NCBI GenBank assembly: GCA_964017185.1
Contig: OZ024871.1
Location: 64,980,866-65,044,865, forward strand
Direction: 5' to 3'
Source: Rugalucina vietnamica
Taxonomy: Eukaryota; Mollusca; Bivalvia; Lucinida; Lucinidae
Length of the DNA stretch: 64,000 nt
The first letter of the stretch is position 1. Each line of letters starts with the position of its first letter. The notes beneath the pieces were generated by a model, which saw nothing but the letters and a program-made list of their open reading frames with translations, searched no databases and had not been told where the DNA came from. The position numbers were made by a program, and so were the translations under genes. Shown piece by piece: positions 1 to 10,326 of this stretch.

Positions 1-188
1 CTTGGGCCATTTTTTCTCATAATAATCAATATCCTGTTCATTTACCAATTTCCTACAAGTCTTTCCCTTCAACTGACAGTTAACAGTTAACAGTTTTACC
101 CATTCAAAGGCATAGACGACCTATGTTGACCTTGTCGTAAAATAGGTCAAGGTCACTACAGGGTCATGATTTATCTATACATTGTAGT

Positions 189-1080
189 CCATAACTATGA
201 TCTCACAATCAGCACAAAAAAGACAGAGGTTGTACACCAACCAGCGCCCGGAAAGCCATATAATGAACCAACCATCACTGTGAATGGGCAAAAACTGAAA
301 GTTGTTGACAAGTTCACCTACCTGGGAAGCACTCTCTCCAGAGCAGTGCATATTGATGATGAGATCACTGCCAGAACTGCAAAGGCTAGTGTGGCATTCG
401 GACGACTCCGTGCAAATGTCTGGGAGCGAAATGGAATCAAGCTTGACACCATGCTGAAAGTCTACAAGGCTGTGGTACTGCCAACCCTCTTGTATGCATG
501 TGAGACCTGGACAGTATACCAACGCCATGCAAAGAGACTTAACCATTTCCACTTAAGCTGTTTGAGAAAGTTGTTAAAAATCAAGTGGCAGGACAAGATT
601 CCAGACACAGAGGTCCTGACGAAAGCAGGGATGCAAAGCATGCATACAGTCTTAAACCTAGCACAGCTAAGATGGACTGGCCATGTTATAAGAATGCCTG
701 ATGCGCGACTTCCAAAGAAAGTTTTCTATGGAGAACTACAGGAGGGAAAGCGCTCTCAAGGTGGCCAGAAGAAACGCTACAAAGACACCCTCAAAGCCTC
801 TCTGAAGGATTTCGAAATACCAATGGGGTCCTGGGAACAGACTGCACAGGAGCGATCAAAGTGGCGAGGTCTCATCAACAAAGGAGCAGCTCTTTATGAA
901 AAGAAGAGAATCTGTGAAGCTGAAAGAAAGCGAAGAGAGCGCAAAGCCAAAACAAATGTGCCACCATCAGACTCTATGACATTGACTTGCTCTACTTGCA
1001 ACCGACAGTTTAGAGCCAGAATTGGCCTAGTCAGCCATCAAAGAAATCACCAACACACACCAGCACTATTCAAGAAATAA
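189..1080 (+). pseudogene. LINE reverse transcriptase, C-terminal fragment with C2H2 finger
   Basis: The open frame runs from the insertion junction to a TAA at 1078-1080. An ATG at 166 is in frame, but it lies in the flanking target repeat and is not the element's start. The visible protein begins in the last reverse transcriptase motifs (KKTEV, then FTYLGS), continues through the typical post-RT region (LLYACETW, RLNHFH, LRKLLKIKW, RWTGHVIRM), and ends with a single C2H2 finger (C-x2-C ... H-x3-H) inside about the last 40 residues. Endonuclease and catalytic RT domains are absent, so it is a dead 5'-truncated copy. The layout is that of non-LTR retrotransposons widespread in invertebrates; the clade is not decided. 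Confidence 0.85.
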
Positions 1081-1115
1081 TGATGGTCTTTCTCATTAGT
1101 GAGAGACGAACTATC
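189..1115 (+). mobile_element. 5'-truncated LINE fragment with 12-bp target duplication
   Basis: The 12 bp ATACATTGTAGT occur at 177-188 and again at 1116-1127, flanking this 927-bp insertion into a family E monomer. Joining the flanks restores the normal monomer (compare about 2630-2670). No poly(A) tail is seen; the last bases are GAGACGAACTATC. It carries the C-terminal part of a reverse transcriptase ORF. Confidence 0.85.
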
Positions 1116-1153
1116 ATACATTGTAGTAATTTGACCATCGATGCTTCATGCCA

Positions 1154-1802
1154 AGGGAGGATATTCTGAGAAATCAGAAATTTATTATCGGTTCAGATTC
1201 ATTTTGTAACCAATGTTTAATATATTTGGTCCCTTTTAGATAATACTAGTCATTGTATCGACTACCTTGTTGAAAATTGCAAAATTTCAGTAATTCTCTT
1301 TGGCTCCATGTTGCCAATTAAAGGGTCACTGACGAGACTTTAATAGTTGAAACCGCGGTATGGCCCATCCACTTTCTCATCAATGTGTTCACTGCTCTTA
1401 AAGGATCTCAGTTTTAATTTTTATTTGCTATTACTGCAGCTGGTGTTGTGCCGTGTGGCGGCCGTAAAAAGTCTCCCTGTACATCACCCATAGTGCAGGT
1501 TATATTTTCCTTTTGGTCCTTTGAGATCAGGGAGGATATTCTGAGAAATCAAAAATTTATTATCGGTTCAGATTCATTTTGTAACCAATGTTTAATATAT
1601 TTGGTCCCTTTTAGATAATACAAGTCACTGTATCGACTACCTTGTTGAAAATTGCAAAATTTCAGTAATTCTCTTTGGCTCCATGTTGCCAATTAAAGGG
1701 TCACTGACGAGACTTTAATAGTTGAAACCGCGGTATGGCCCATCCACTTTCTCATCAATGTGTTCACTGCTCTTAAAGGATCTCAGTTTTATTTTTTTAT
1801 TT
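1154..1802. repeat. Two 273-bp direct repeats around about 100 bp
   Basis: 1154-1426 and 1529-1802 are nearly identical, both starting AGGGAGGATATTCTGAG and ending in TTTTTATTT, with a unique spacer at 1427-1528. The block sits inside a family E monomer. The layout resembles a very small LTR retrotransposon (TRIM-like) or a tandem duplication; no coding sequence, clear primer-binding site or target duplication was identified. Confidence 0.7.
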
Positions 1803-2956
1803 CTTTGAAATCGGTTCACCGGTTCCGGAAAAAGAAGATTTTTGAAGGGTTTTTACCATATATGAGCATGGCGGCCATCTTGGTCATGTGACGTGGATTA
1901 ATTATATATATACATTGGTTACCCCATCCTATAGATGCTTCACATAACATTTGGCTTTGATTGGCCAAGTGGTTTCAGAGGAGAAGATGTTTGAATATTA
2001 TGGAAATATACATGTATACTGCCCCGGGGTGCGGGCATATGAGCTCCTGGGGACCAGTTTTTTTTCAGAATCATTAATATTCAGTCCTACTGCGTATTTC
2101 ATGCAAGACATTTACTTTAAATGACATTTTAAAAGTTTTCCCCATTCAAATGCATTGGCGACCTATTGGGTCATGATTTATATACACATTGTAGTATTTG
2201 AGTCATCAATACTTCATGCCAAGTTTCATTGAAATCGGTCCACCGGTTCAGGAGAAGAAGATTTTTGAAAGGTTTTTACCACATATGGGCATGGTGGCCA
2301 TCTTTGTCATGTGACCTTAATCATTTATATATACATTGATTCCTCCTTCGTATAGATGCTTCATATAAAATTTAGCTTTGATTGGCCAAGCAGTTTCAGA
2401 GAAGAAGATGTGTGAATATTATGGTAATTAACATGTATATTGCCCCGGGTTGGGGGCATATGAGCCCCTGGGGCCAAATGTTTATCAGAATCGTTAATAT
2501 TCAGTCCTGTTGCTCATTTCCTGCAAGATTTTTCCTTTAAATAACATTTTAACAGTAGTTATTCAAATGCATAGGCGACCTATGTTGACCTTGCCGTAAA
2601 ATAAGTCAAGGTCATCACAGGGTCATGATTTATAAACACATAGTAGCACTTGAGTCATCAATGCTTCATGCCAAGTTTCGTTGAAATCGACCAACCAGTG
2701 CCGGAGAAGAAGATTTTTGAAGGGTTTTTACCATATATGGGCATGGCGGCCATCTTGGTCATGTGACATAGATTATTTATCTACACATTGGTTCCCCCTT
2801 CTTATAGATGCTTCATATAAAATTTGGCTTTGATTGGGCAAGCGGTTTCAGAGGAGAAGATCTTTGAAATTGTGAACGGACGACGGATGGACGCTGGAGC
2901 ATGGTCATCCTATAAGCTCACCTTGTGAGCCTTCGGCTCAGGTGAGCTAATAAGCA

Positions 2957-3658
2957 GCTTACAGTGTTCCATCACGATACCCTACGCAATATACAGTCAC
3001 TCCCAAAGAGAACAGCGACGCGTGTAGTTTACTTGCTTCTCGGAGCCCTACCTATTGAGGTAGAACTTGAAAAACAACAAATCAACTCGATGTATTCAAT
3101 CTCACGAAGTAATAATCCTACATTAAAAGAGTTGAGCAAAAGGCAGGAATTAGTTCAATCCCCAGAAAGTTTCTTTACACGCGTTTCAAAAATCAGTGCA
3201 AAGTGTAACCTACCAAGTTCTGAAGAAATGAACCAGTTTTCCAAGGAGCAGTGCAAATATAAGGTTAAATGTGCAGTTAGAAACTACTGCACAACCGAAC
3301 TGATACAGCGCGCAGGGAATAAATCCACGTCAGAGAGATGTCATCAGATTGGGTATACTCACCCAGTCTGTGATTCAGTGCAGCCAGACAGGATTGATGT
3401 CATGTGGGCCATCGTGAAGGTACGCATGCTAACGGGGACATATCTGCTGGAGTCGCATTAGAAGAAGTTCAACATCGACGGTGCAGTAGAGGCAATATGT
3501 CCATTGTGTCGCCTTGAGGACGAGGATATTGGTTATATGTTACTACGATATCCAACCCTTCGGTGTGTCAGAAACCAGTATCTGTCAGAGCTTCGGGGGT
3601 GCCTTCAACAACATCTGGGAATTCTGAATCTGGGAACTGATCCTTGACAGTACAACAT
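2957..3658 (+). pseudogene. LINE ORF2 C-terminal region with zinc-knuckle, in-frame stop
   Basis: An open frame from 2964 encodes 165 residues of the post-RT region of a mollusc-type LINE (segments RDTLRNIQSLPKR-like, LLLGALPIEVELEK, RMLTGTYLL), then hits TAG at 3459-3461. The same frame continues after the stop to TGA at 3646-3648 and contains the RVT zinc-binding segment CPLCRLEDED, so the TAG is a disabling mutation. The N-terminal endonuclease and RT are missing. The 3' part reaches about 3830, ending in a GGTCAATAAAAAG tail next to the foldback element. Confidence 0.8.
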
Positions 3659-3831
3659 TGGTTCTAAAAATACTTCCTGACAAAAGAGACCTTTTCTTGA
3701 ACATTGAGTCTTATACCAGACTTTTGTGTTATAAATTTCACCTTAACCTGTCTTACTGCTATCAAATCTCATGTTATAAGATACTGTGAGACAGTGTATG
3801 AAACTTCAAATGAAAATTGGTTTTGGTCAAT

Positions 3832-5123
3832 AAAAAGGTACAAGTAGGCAAAGATCAGGGAAAGGCGCAATCAGAAAAAGATTCCCACTCCAAAAACCGA
3901 GGTGGGAAAAAACCAAACTAACAATCAGGTACTTATACAATGAAACATATCGTAAGCCGAATGAGCAGCTATTTTCCCATTAGGTGGCCACTCAGTTACC
4001 TTAACTTAACTAAAACTATGAAAACACACATAAGGCGCCAACAGCACAAAAAAAATTAAACATAAAGACATAAAACAAAAAGAACCACCACAGAAGTATC
4101 GCCTTGGAACGGTCAGTAACACAAAGTTACTGGCGGCCTTAAACCGGTTTTACAGGCGCCTAACCTCACCCTCAGCTTCTGCAGTGGTTCATAACATTTA
4201 GTTAGTTCTTCGGTCCTCATGGTGAATCTCTAACTAGTCAATGAATCATCAAGAACAAACATATAAATCAAGATAAACATCCTGATGAATCAAAACCCAG
4301 GAATCACAGATTGAGTAAGCTGCCCGACGATGGAGATCCCTGGGCGCCATATAACCTACTAACTCCGGAGCAAAAGAAAAAACACCAGTTGGACCCCGGT
4401 GGGCCAAACAACAGACAAGAAGCTCCGGCCCAACCAACTAAAATGAATAGCTTTAAGTCGGGGCAATCATAGAGTCTGACGCCCGACCCACCGGCGTGCA
4501 ATTAAAGAAGGCAGCATAGTTATCAACCATGATTGGGTTAAAAACTAAGCAACGAGAGAATGTTATGCGACAGTCTGCATGCTTAGTTTTTAACCCAATC
4601 ATGGTTGATAACTATGCTGCCTTCTTTATTTGCACGCCGGTGGGTCGGGCGTCAGACTCTATGATGGCCCCGACTTAAAGCTATTCATTTTAGTTGGTTG
4701 GAGCCGGAGCTTCTTGTCTGTTGCTTGGCCCACCGGGGCCCAACTGATGTTTTTCTGAAAAATATGAAAACATACATAAGGAGCCGGTTAAACCGGTCTT
4801 TAAAACCGGTTTAAGCCCGCCAGTAACTTTGTGTTACTGATCGTTCCAAGGCGATACTTCTGTGGTGGTTCTTTTTGTTTTATGTCTTGGTGTTTAAATT
4901 TTTTTTGTGCTGTTGGCGCCATGTGTGTGTTTTCATAGTTTTAGTTAAGTTAAGGTAACTGAGTGGCCACCTATTGGGAAAATAGCTGCTCATTCGGCTT
5001 ACGATATGTTTCATGGTATAAGTGCCTGGTTGTTAGTTTGGTTTTTTTCCCACCTCGGTTTTTGGAGTGGGAATCTTTTTCTGATTGCGCCTTTTCCTGA
5101 TCTTTGCCTTCTTGTACCTTTTT
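3832..5123. mobile_element. 1.3-kb foldback element (long inverted repeats)
   Basis: The left arm from 3832 (AAAAAGGTACAAGTAGGCAA) is the reverse complement of the right arm ending at 5123. The arms meet around a short loop near 4548-4580. Pairing is close over most of about 600 bp, with indels in the outer middle part (about 4140-4240 versus 4750-4800). Related pieces lie at 6480-6620, 25010-25510, 26995-27110, 28010-28080 and 37423-37560. ORFs in it are mirror artefacts. Confidence 0.85.
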
Positions 5124-5253
5124 AGTGGACATCCAACACAGAGGATACCACGTGCGCCTATATACAGGCGGAATATACAATGACAAGGAGAAGAAGAAAT
5201 GCTCCCCGAAAAAGGCACGAAAAAGGCGGAGCGGGTCCTCATGAATATTTATA

Positions 5254-5417
5254 GTATTCACCATTTTTTGCATTTATCGGCTGGTTTCCAGCTTAGAAAT
5301 AATCAATATAGGAAATACAGGTAACCATTACGGTCAGGGTGGTTTTGGTTACTTGTATTTCCAATATTGACTTTTTGTAAGCTGGGAACCAGCCGATAAT
5401 GCAAAAATGGTGAATAT
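5254..5417. repeat. 164-bp imperfect hairpin
   Basis: 5254-5330 (TATTCACCATTTTTTGCAT...) pairs with 5340-5417 (...ATGCAAAAATGGTGAATA), including TCGGCTGGTTTCCAGC with GCTGGGAACCAGCCGA. It is probably a small foldback MITE. No ORF. Confidence 0.75.
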
Positions 5418-6839
5418 ACCCTAGTCCCTTGCGTACGAGGTTCGCCAAATGGTGTCCCAGTGGGCAGAGACCTATAATTATCGTTTCCATAGACCCAAAT
5501 TGTAATTTGCCCCAAAACAAGACTTGAATTCATATGCGTCACAACTTGTAGTAGACCCCAACACATTCAGCAGACGAGAGAACGCCCCAGGCCGTGTACA
5601 GGTGCAGCAATAAAATAGGGTGTTAGCCAGCATTGAAGGACGGTATTTTTCGCTGTTTAGGGGCACCCCAAAATCGCTCAACAATGAAAAATTCGTTATT
5701 CAAAAATCACTACATCCGCAATTTGGCCATTGTATGACAAAACAGCAGTTGATTAAATCACTAAATATAGCAAAATATTCGAGAATGGTTAACATACGCA
5801 TTTATGACCAATCGTAGGTAGCGTTACATCTTAAATTTACCGCGGCAGATCTTCCCACACTTCGGGCCAATCACATGCAACGTTACAATTACTGGTCTCT
5901 GTCCTTTATAAATACACCCATTATTTCAATTATTTTGACGAGATACAATGAAGAGAGCTCTTACAATGGCAACGATGCTGTTTGATGCTTGATTAAATGT
6001 ACCATAGTCTTGGAGCTATTCAAAAAGTCAACCGACCCCTTACTTCAATAAGTCCAAAAAAGACAAGTTTGCCTCTCTACATGGTAAAGATACAGCCACT
6101 GAATTAAACTCAAAACATTGGCGCACCACCAATTCTGGTATCTTATTGTTAAGGACTATTATAGGAAAGGTAAAATAAGGCAGTTCAATGACCTTGACCT
6201 TTGACCTTTTGACCTTTATGATAATCACAATTTTACCATTAAAACTGGATTTTTGCACCAAAATTACATATTTTCGACAAAATAACTGTGACCTTGACCT
6301 TCAATTTGTCTGTTTTGTATACTATACTTTTCATTTTAACATTGTGGTGCACTGTCATGGTGACTTTAACTTTATTCTGTCAGAAAACGTGAAACATTTG
6401 AAAATCAGTAATGTTTACATTATACATTATAGGGGTCATAACTGCGCCTTGTTGACTTCCAAGAGTGTTGGGAACCCCTACTGAGGCAAAAGGTGAGGCT
6501 TGATCCAGTAAATTTGGTTTAAGCACTCAAGTAATTTCTTAAATGACCGTTCCAAGGCTGTTCTGTCGTGATTTATCATTATGTTGTCTGTTTTTCGGTC
6601 TGTTTTATGTGCATTTTATTTGACTTTTTCTATTTTAAAATTCGAGGATGGCCAGTTTCGGTCTGTTCCGCCTTGGGCTTCAGATATGAAATCATGGAGA
6701 GATACGAAGAGGGTACCGGTTCCTGCAAACGCAGCTTCATTCCAGTGTCGAAACAGGGAGCACACCTGAAGATCACATGCACACCTGCCAATCATATGCA
6801 ACGTTACAATTACTGGTCTCGGTCCCAATAGACACTGGC
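5418..6839. other. Non-coding stretch with small repeat fragments
   Basis: No credible gene. A block of about 38 bp around CATGCAACGTTACAATTACTGG at 5872-5898 recurs at 6794-6816. 6480-6620 resembles part of the foldback family at 3832-5123 (CCGTTCCAAGGC motif). 6189-6215 holds clustered TGACCT half-sites, listed separately. Short open frames here lack family features. Confidence 0.6.
6189..6215. promoter_or_regulatory. Cluster of four TGACCT half-sites (spacing 0, 1, 2)
   Basis: Four direct copies of TGACCT lie in 27 bp with spacers of 0, 1 and 2 bases. On the opposite strand these are AGGTCA, the nuclear-receptor half-site, in DR0, DR1 and DR2 spacing. Binding is inferred only; there is no nearby gene. 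A further TGACCT pair is at about 6288-6300. Confidence 0.3.
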
Positions 6840-6897
6840 TATCCGCACGACGGTCGTGCCGATACCGCCGCTTATCGGCACGACCGTCGTGCGGATA
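6840..6897. repeat. Palindromic TATCCGCACGACGG element (family P)
   Basis: TATCCGCACGACGGTCGTGC at 6840 pairs almost perfectly with GCACGACCGTCGTGCGGATA ending at 6897, around a short GCCGC-containing loop. The same sequence forms the arms at 8715-8748/9514-9551 and, degenerated, 10048-10133. Confidence 0.85.
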
Positions 6898-7340
6898 ACG
6901 ACAGGAAAATCGATATCCAAATGTTAAAATTGTTTAAAAATGGATACAATTTAAGATGAGAAATATTATACACTGGCTTCAAAACTGTAGCAGAATATTA
7001 CCCATGCAGGAATTTTTTACTTTTTAATTAACAAAATTATAATTTTGATCAAATTGGCTTACCTGTGACTTTACCTGTAATAAACAGCCATGCGTATGCG
7101 TAAATGAGAATCGACTCGTAACCTAAATAATAAAAAAATGTGGTAATCCAAAAAAAAAAAAAAAAATAAACAGCATTTGGTTTTTGAGTAGGGAAACATT
7201 TCGACAACACAATTAAATAAATATTATCAATATTTACAATGGTTATAATTTTCTCCGCTATTCGAAATCTACTGTGACTCAATTTACTTCAGCTGGAATA
7301 ATCAAATCAAACTAGCCTTCTTATTCATAACTAACATAAC
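6898..7340. other. A/T-rich non-coding stretch
   Basis: AT-rich sequence with an A-run at about 7149-7167. No coding signal on either strand. Confidence 0.6.
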
Positions 7341-8450
7341 GCTAAGGCCTTTGACAAGGTCCCACATAAAAGGTTATTATACAAACTTGACTTTTACGGG
7401 ATTAGAGGATCCACACATAAGTGGATCGACTCGTGGCTCTCTGAGCGCTCTCAAAAGGTGGTATTAGATGGCCGAGCCTCAGATCCAGTCCCGGTTCTAT
7501 CTGGTGTCCCGCAAGGATCGGTCTTGGGACCGGTCCTATTTCTTATTTTCATCAATGATCTTCCGGATAATATCAGGTCATCTGTTCGGCTATTTGCTGA
7601 TGATTGTGTTTTGTACAGGAATATCAAGTCTCCTTTGGATTGTCACATTTTGCAAGATGACCTGAATAGCTCGGCCAAATGGGAAACGGATTGGCAAATG
7701 AAATTTAATGTTAGCAAATGTCATTCAATGAGGGTGACTCGGCTACACCCAAGCAATCACATACAGTTCAGCTACACACTGCACCAGCAAATATTAGAAC
7801 AGGTTCAGTCCGCTAAATACCTAGGTTTAACTATCACAGACAACCTTGATTGGGGTCAACATATTTAGGAAATTACATGCAAGGCAACTAAGACTTTGGG
7901 CTTTCTTCGGCGCAATTTGGCATTGGCACCTAGGCATACAAAAGAAGTTGCATACAAAACATTGGTTCGTCCTCAACTTGAGTATGCAGCCCCTATTTGG
8001 CATCCCTATCATGAAACTCAGACTGAGAAGGTGGAGAAGGTGCAGAAGACTGCAGCCAGGTGGACCTGCAGGAGATGGAGGAACTCCAGTAGCGTCGGTG
8101 ATATGCTTGACGAGCTTGAGTGGCCATCCCTGCAGTCCCGCAGAGAGCGGTCCTCCTTAACCTTCTTCTACAAGATACACTCCGGTACAGTGTCTCTTGA
8201 TAAAGACAAATACCTGACCCCGGCACCCAACCTAAGGCGAACTCGGGCATCGCATGAATTACAGTATACAAGACAATTTGCCTATAGTGATGCCCTGAAA
8301 AACTCATTTTCCCCAGAACTATTTCGGTTTGGAATAGTCTCCCTTCTTCAGTGGTCTCATCTAAGACCATTGAGGAATTTAAGGCTTCTATTTAATCATA
8401 GGCCCAGAGGCATGCGTTTTAGCATGCCTCTATCTATATCTTGTAAATAG
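7341..8450 (+). pseudogene. Jockey/CR1-like LINE reverse transcriptase fragment, in-frame stop
   Basis: The frame enters at about 7341 inside RT with AKAFDKVPH. It continues through the B motif SGVPQGSVLGPVLF and the catalytic C motif FADD (about 7600-7612), then QMKFNVSKC and KYLGLTI. A TAG at 7866-7868 interrupts it; the same frame resumes (TLGFLRRNL, LVRPQLEYAAPIW, VQKTAARW) and ends at 8448-8450. The 5' endonuclease and first RT motifs are missing, so this is a 5'-truncated, disabled copy. The 3' region runs to about 8570, ending in a short AGATAGATAGATA tail. Clade assignment (jockey/CR1/L2-like) is by motif memory. Confidence 0.88.
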
Positions 8451-8691
8451 TTTTAATGGCCCACCCCAAATGTTTTTTCTCCCTTGACTAAATTCTAAAT
8501 TTAGCCACCCACCCCACACCTGAGGTGATGATCAGAAATTGATCGACTCAGTATCAGAAGATAGATAGATAACAAAAATGTTAATTTCGAATGTAATTCA
8601 ATAGGTAAACACATGATTAATTCATTTAATGACAAATTAATGGTTAAATGCATGCGCAAGCTTGTTAGAAAATTTCATAATCCCGTCGTGC

Positions 8692-9556
8692 CGATAGCCA
8701 ATACCTGTAGCATTGGTTATCCGCACGACGGTCGGGCCGATAACGCCGCCCAGGGGGGGGGGGGTACTATCACTTTTTGTGGATACATAGGCGAGGCCCC
8801 AGCTTCTACCTCCAAACCCAAAAAATTACTGAGATTTACTGACCACCCCAAAAAAATACCAGTCCTATCAGGCATGCCCCAAAAAATACTTGGACTTTTA
8901 GCTTACCCCAAAAAATTACATGTATTCATCTTTTTTATGCCTATTGATGACATTTTATCACATCCATATGATCTAAGCTGTTGGTGGGACGTTAAATCCA
9001 AATTCAACCAACCAACAGAACACGTCACAATACAGTTAGTATATGTAGGAACTAGGAAGTAAATACCAAGTCGGATAAAATTTAAAGTTTTTATTTATTC
9101 TCAAAGTGTAAGTCTTATGATGGTTTTGATTCCATTTGATTTGCAATCCAAACAACATCATCATGATCAAGCTTCCAAAATTTCACCGAGACCAGCCATA
9201 AGGGATGGTCGAAAACAAAATTGAATCTTAAAGCCTTGTAAGGCATAAGTGTAAGCCACTCTTATCTTGATAGAAATAAAGAGATTTCCAAAGAAATGTG
9301 CAAAACCCAAAAAATTACTTAGAATTATAGATGACCCCAAAAAAATAATTCAGAAAAGGCATGACCCCCAAAAAACATCCATAAAAAGCTCACTACCCTA
9401 AAAAATAACTAGTTTTTCTGAAAACCCAAAAAAATACGGAAATTCAAAATTTTGACCCCAAAAAAGTCAGCCTCGCCTATGTATACAGAAAATTTCAGAG
9501 TACCCCCCCTGGGTAACGCCGCTTATCGGCACGACCGTCGTGCGGATAAGCGACCG
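8692..9556. mobile_element. Family P palindromic element, split by a nested insertion
   Basis: Left arm GGTTATCCGCACGACGG at about 8714 and right arm GCACGACCGTCGTGCGGATA ending near 9549 are the two halves of the palindrome seen intact at 6840-6897. They are separated by the element at 8749-9513. A short additional piece at 8684-8715 (CGTGCCGATAGCCAATACC) belongs to the same family. No ORF. Confidence 0.75.
8749..9513. mobile_element. Non-autonomous hAT-like element with 8-bp duplication and 30-bp-phased array
   Basis: 765 bp bounded by CCCAGGGGGG and CCCCCCTGGG, flanked by the 8-bp direct repeat TAACGCCG (8741-8748 and 9514-9521). Removing it rebuilds the family P palindrome. Subterminal sequences CATAGGCGAGGC and GCCTCGCCTATG also form inverted repeats. 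Between them the motif (C)CCCAAAAAA recurs with its last C at 8819, 8849, 8880, 8909 and at 9308, 9338, 9369, (9399), 9427, 9459, all in the same orientation, about 30 bp apart. An open frame across 8613-9062 crosses the insertion junction and is spurious. The hAT assignment is from the 8-bp duplication and CAGGG-type ends. Confidence 0.8.
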
Positions 9557-10047
9557 CTGGGGCGAAATGACTCGTACTAAAATTTAGATTCCGGCATAAT
9601 TTATTTGTGAACCCGTCAAACCCGAAATGAATCTTGTGAACAGCAGAATTTGACGTTTGGACTTGAATTTCTCACACAATTTGTGTATTTGACGCATTTG
9701 GCTCAGCAAATTTGTTCAAATATTGGTCCTCGACTTTACAGATTGTCCTGATTACCAAATGGTGAGCCTACATGTTGTTGATATTGAAATGCATTGAACG
9801 TTGCTAAAGTGCTGACGGTTGTCACTCACTCACTGAGTCACTCACACATGGGATACTTGGTCAGCAGACACTGCCATTTCATTAATTTGCATTTGCAAAG
9901 CAAAATTGAGATCTGTTTTAACGTCACAAAAATTTTGGTGCTTTGTTTACACATGGTCACACCGACAGGACTGTCTTTAAAAGTTGAATCCTTAGCCTCC
10001 TGCAGTCCTGGTACCATTTTTGGCCGAGGCTATGCACGATGGTCATA
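9557..10047. other. Non-coding stretch
   Basis: No repeat family recognised with confidence and no coding signal. Confidence 0.5.
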
Positions 10048-10133
10048 CCAATAAAGCCGCTTATCTGCATGACAGTCGTGCCGATAAGCGGCGTTATCGG
10101 CAAGATAGCTGTGCAGATAGTCAATGCTATTGG
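10048..10133. repeat. Degenerate family P palindrome
   Basis: CCAATAAAGCCGCTTATCTG... and its mirror ...CGGCAAGATAGCTGTGCAGATAG...CTATTGG form nested inverted repeats related to 6840-6897, with more mismatches. Confidence 0.65.
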
Positions 10134-10326
10134 CGCATGTGAGTACGAGATCTTACTCAACTTAGGCTGAAAATAAAATTATGTTTATCCTATCTATGTA
10201 TTTATACTGCCATATGCTCTCGCGGACATTTTAGGCAGGTGAGCGCTGTCGAGCTTGGTTAGCTCCTTTGTCCTTTACCTACCTACCCACAATTTATCCA
10301 CTGACACAAAAATTATATTGCAGTTT

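Larger units (their letters stand above)
1..2951 (-). repeat. AGCTCACC-type dispersed tandem repeat (family E), reverse orientation
   Basis: Several degenerate monomers of the same unit that forms the array at 51710-54120, here in the opposite orientation. The terminal hairpin (GAGCCTTCGGCTC flanked by CTCACC/GGTGAG) is at about 2915-2948. Landmarks such as 'GAAGATTTTTGAA' recur near 1836, 2257 and 2711. No coding sequence belongs to it. It is interrupted by a LINE fragment (189-1115) and a duplicated 273-bp block (1154-1802). The left end lies outside the window. Confidence 0.85.

Noticed and set aside
4249-5273. Several minus-strand frames of 60-100 codons
   Set aside because: Mirror frames from the arms of the foldback element.
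8613-9062. 149-codon open frame
   Set aside because: Crosses the junction of the nested hAT-like element and translates its CCCCAAAAAA array; no protein features.
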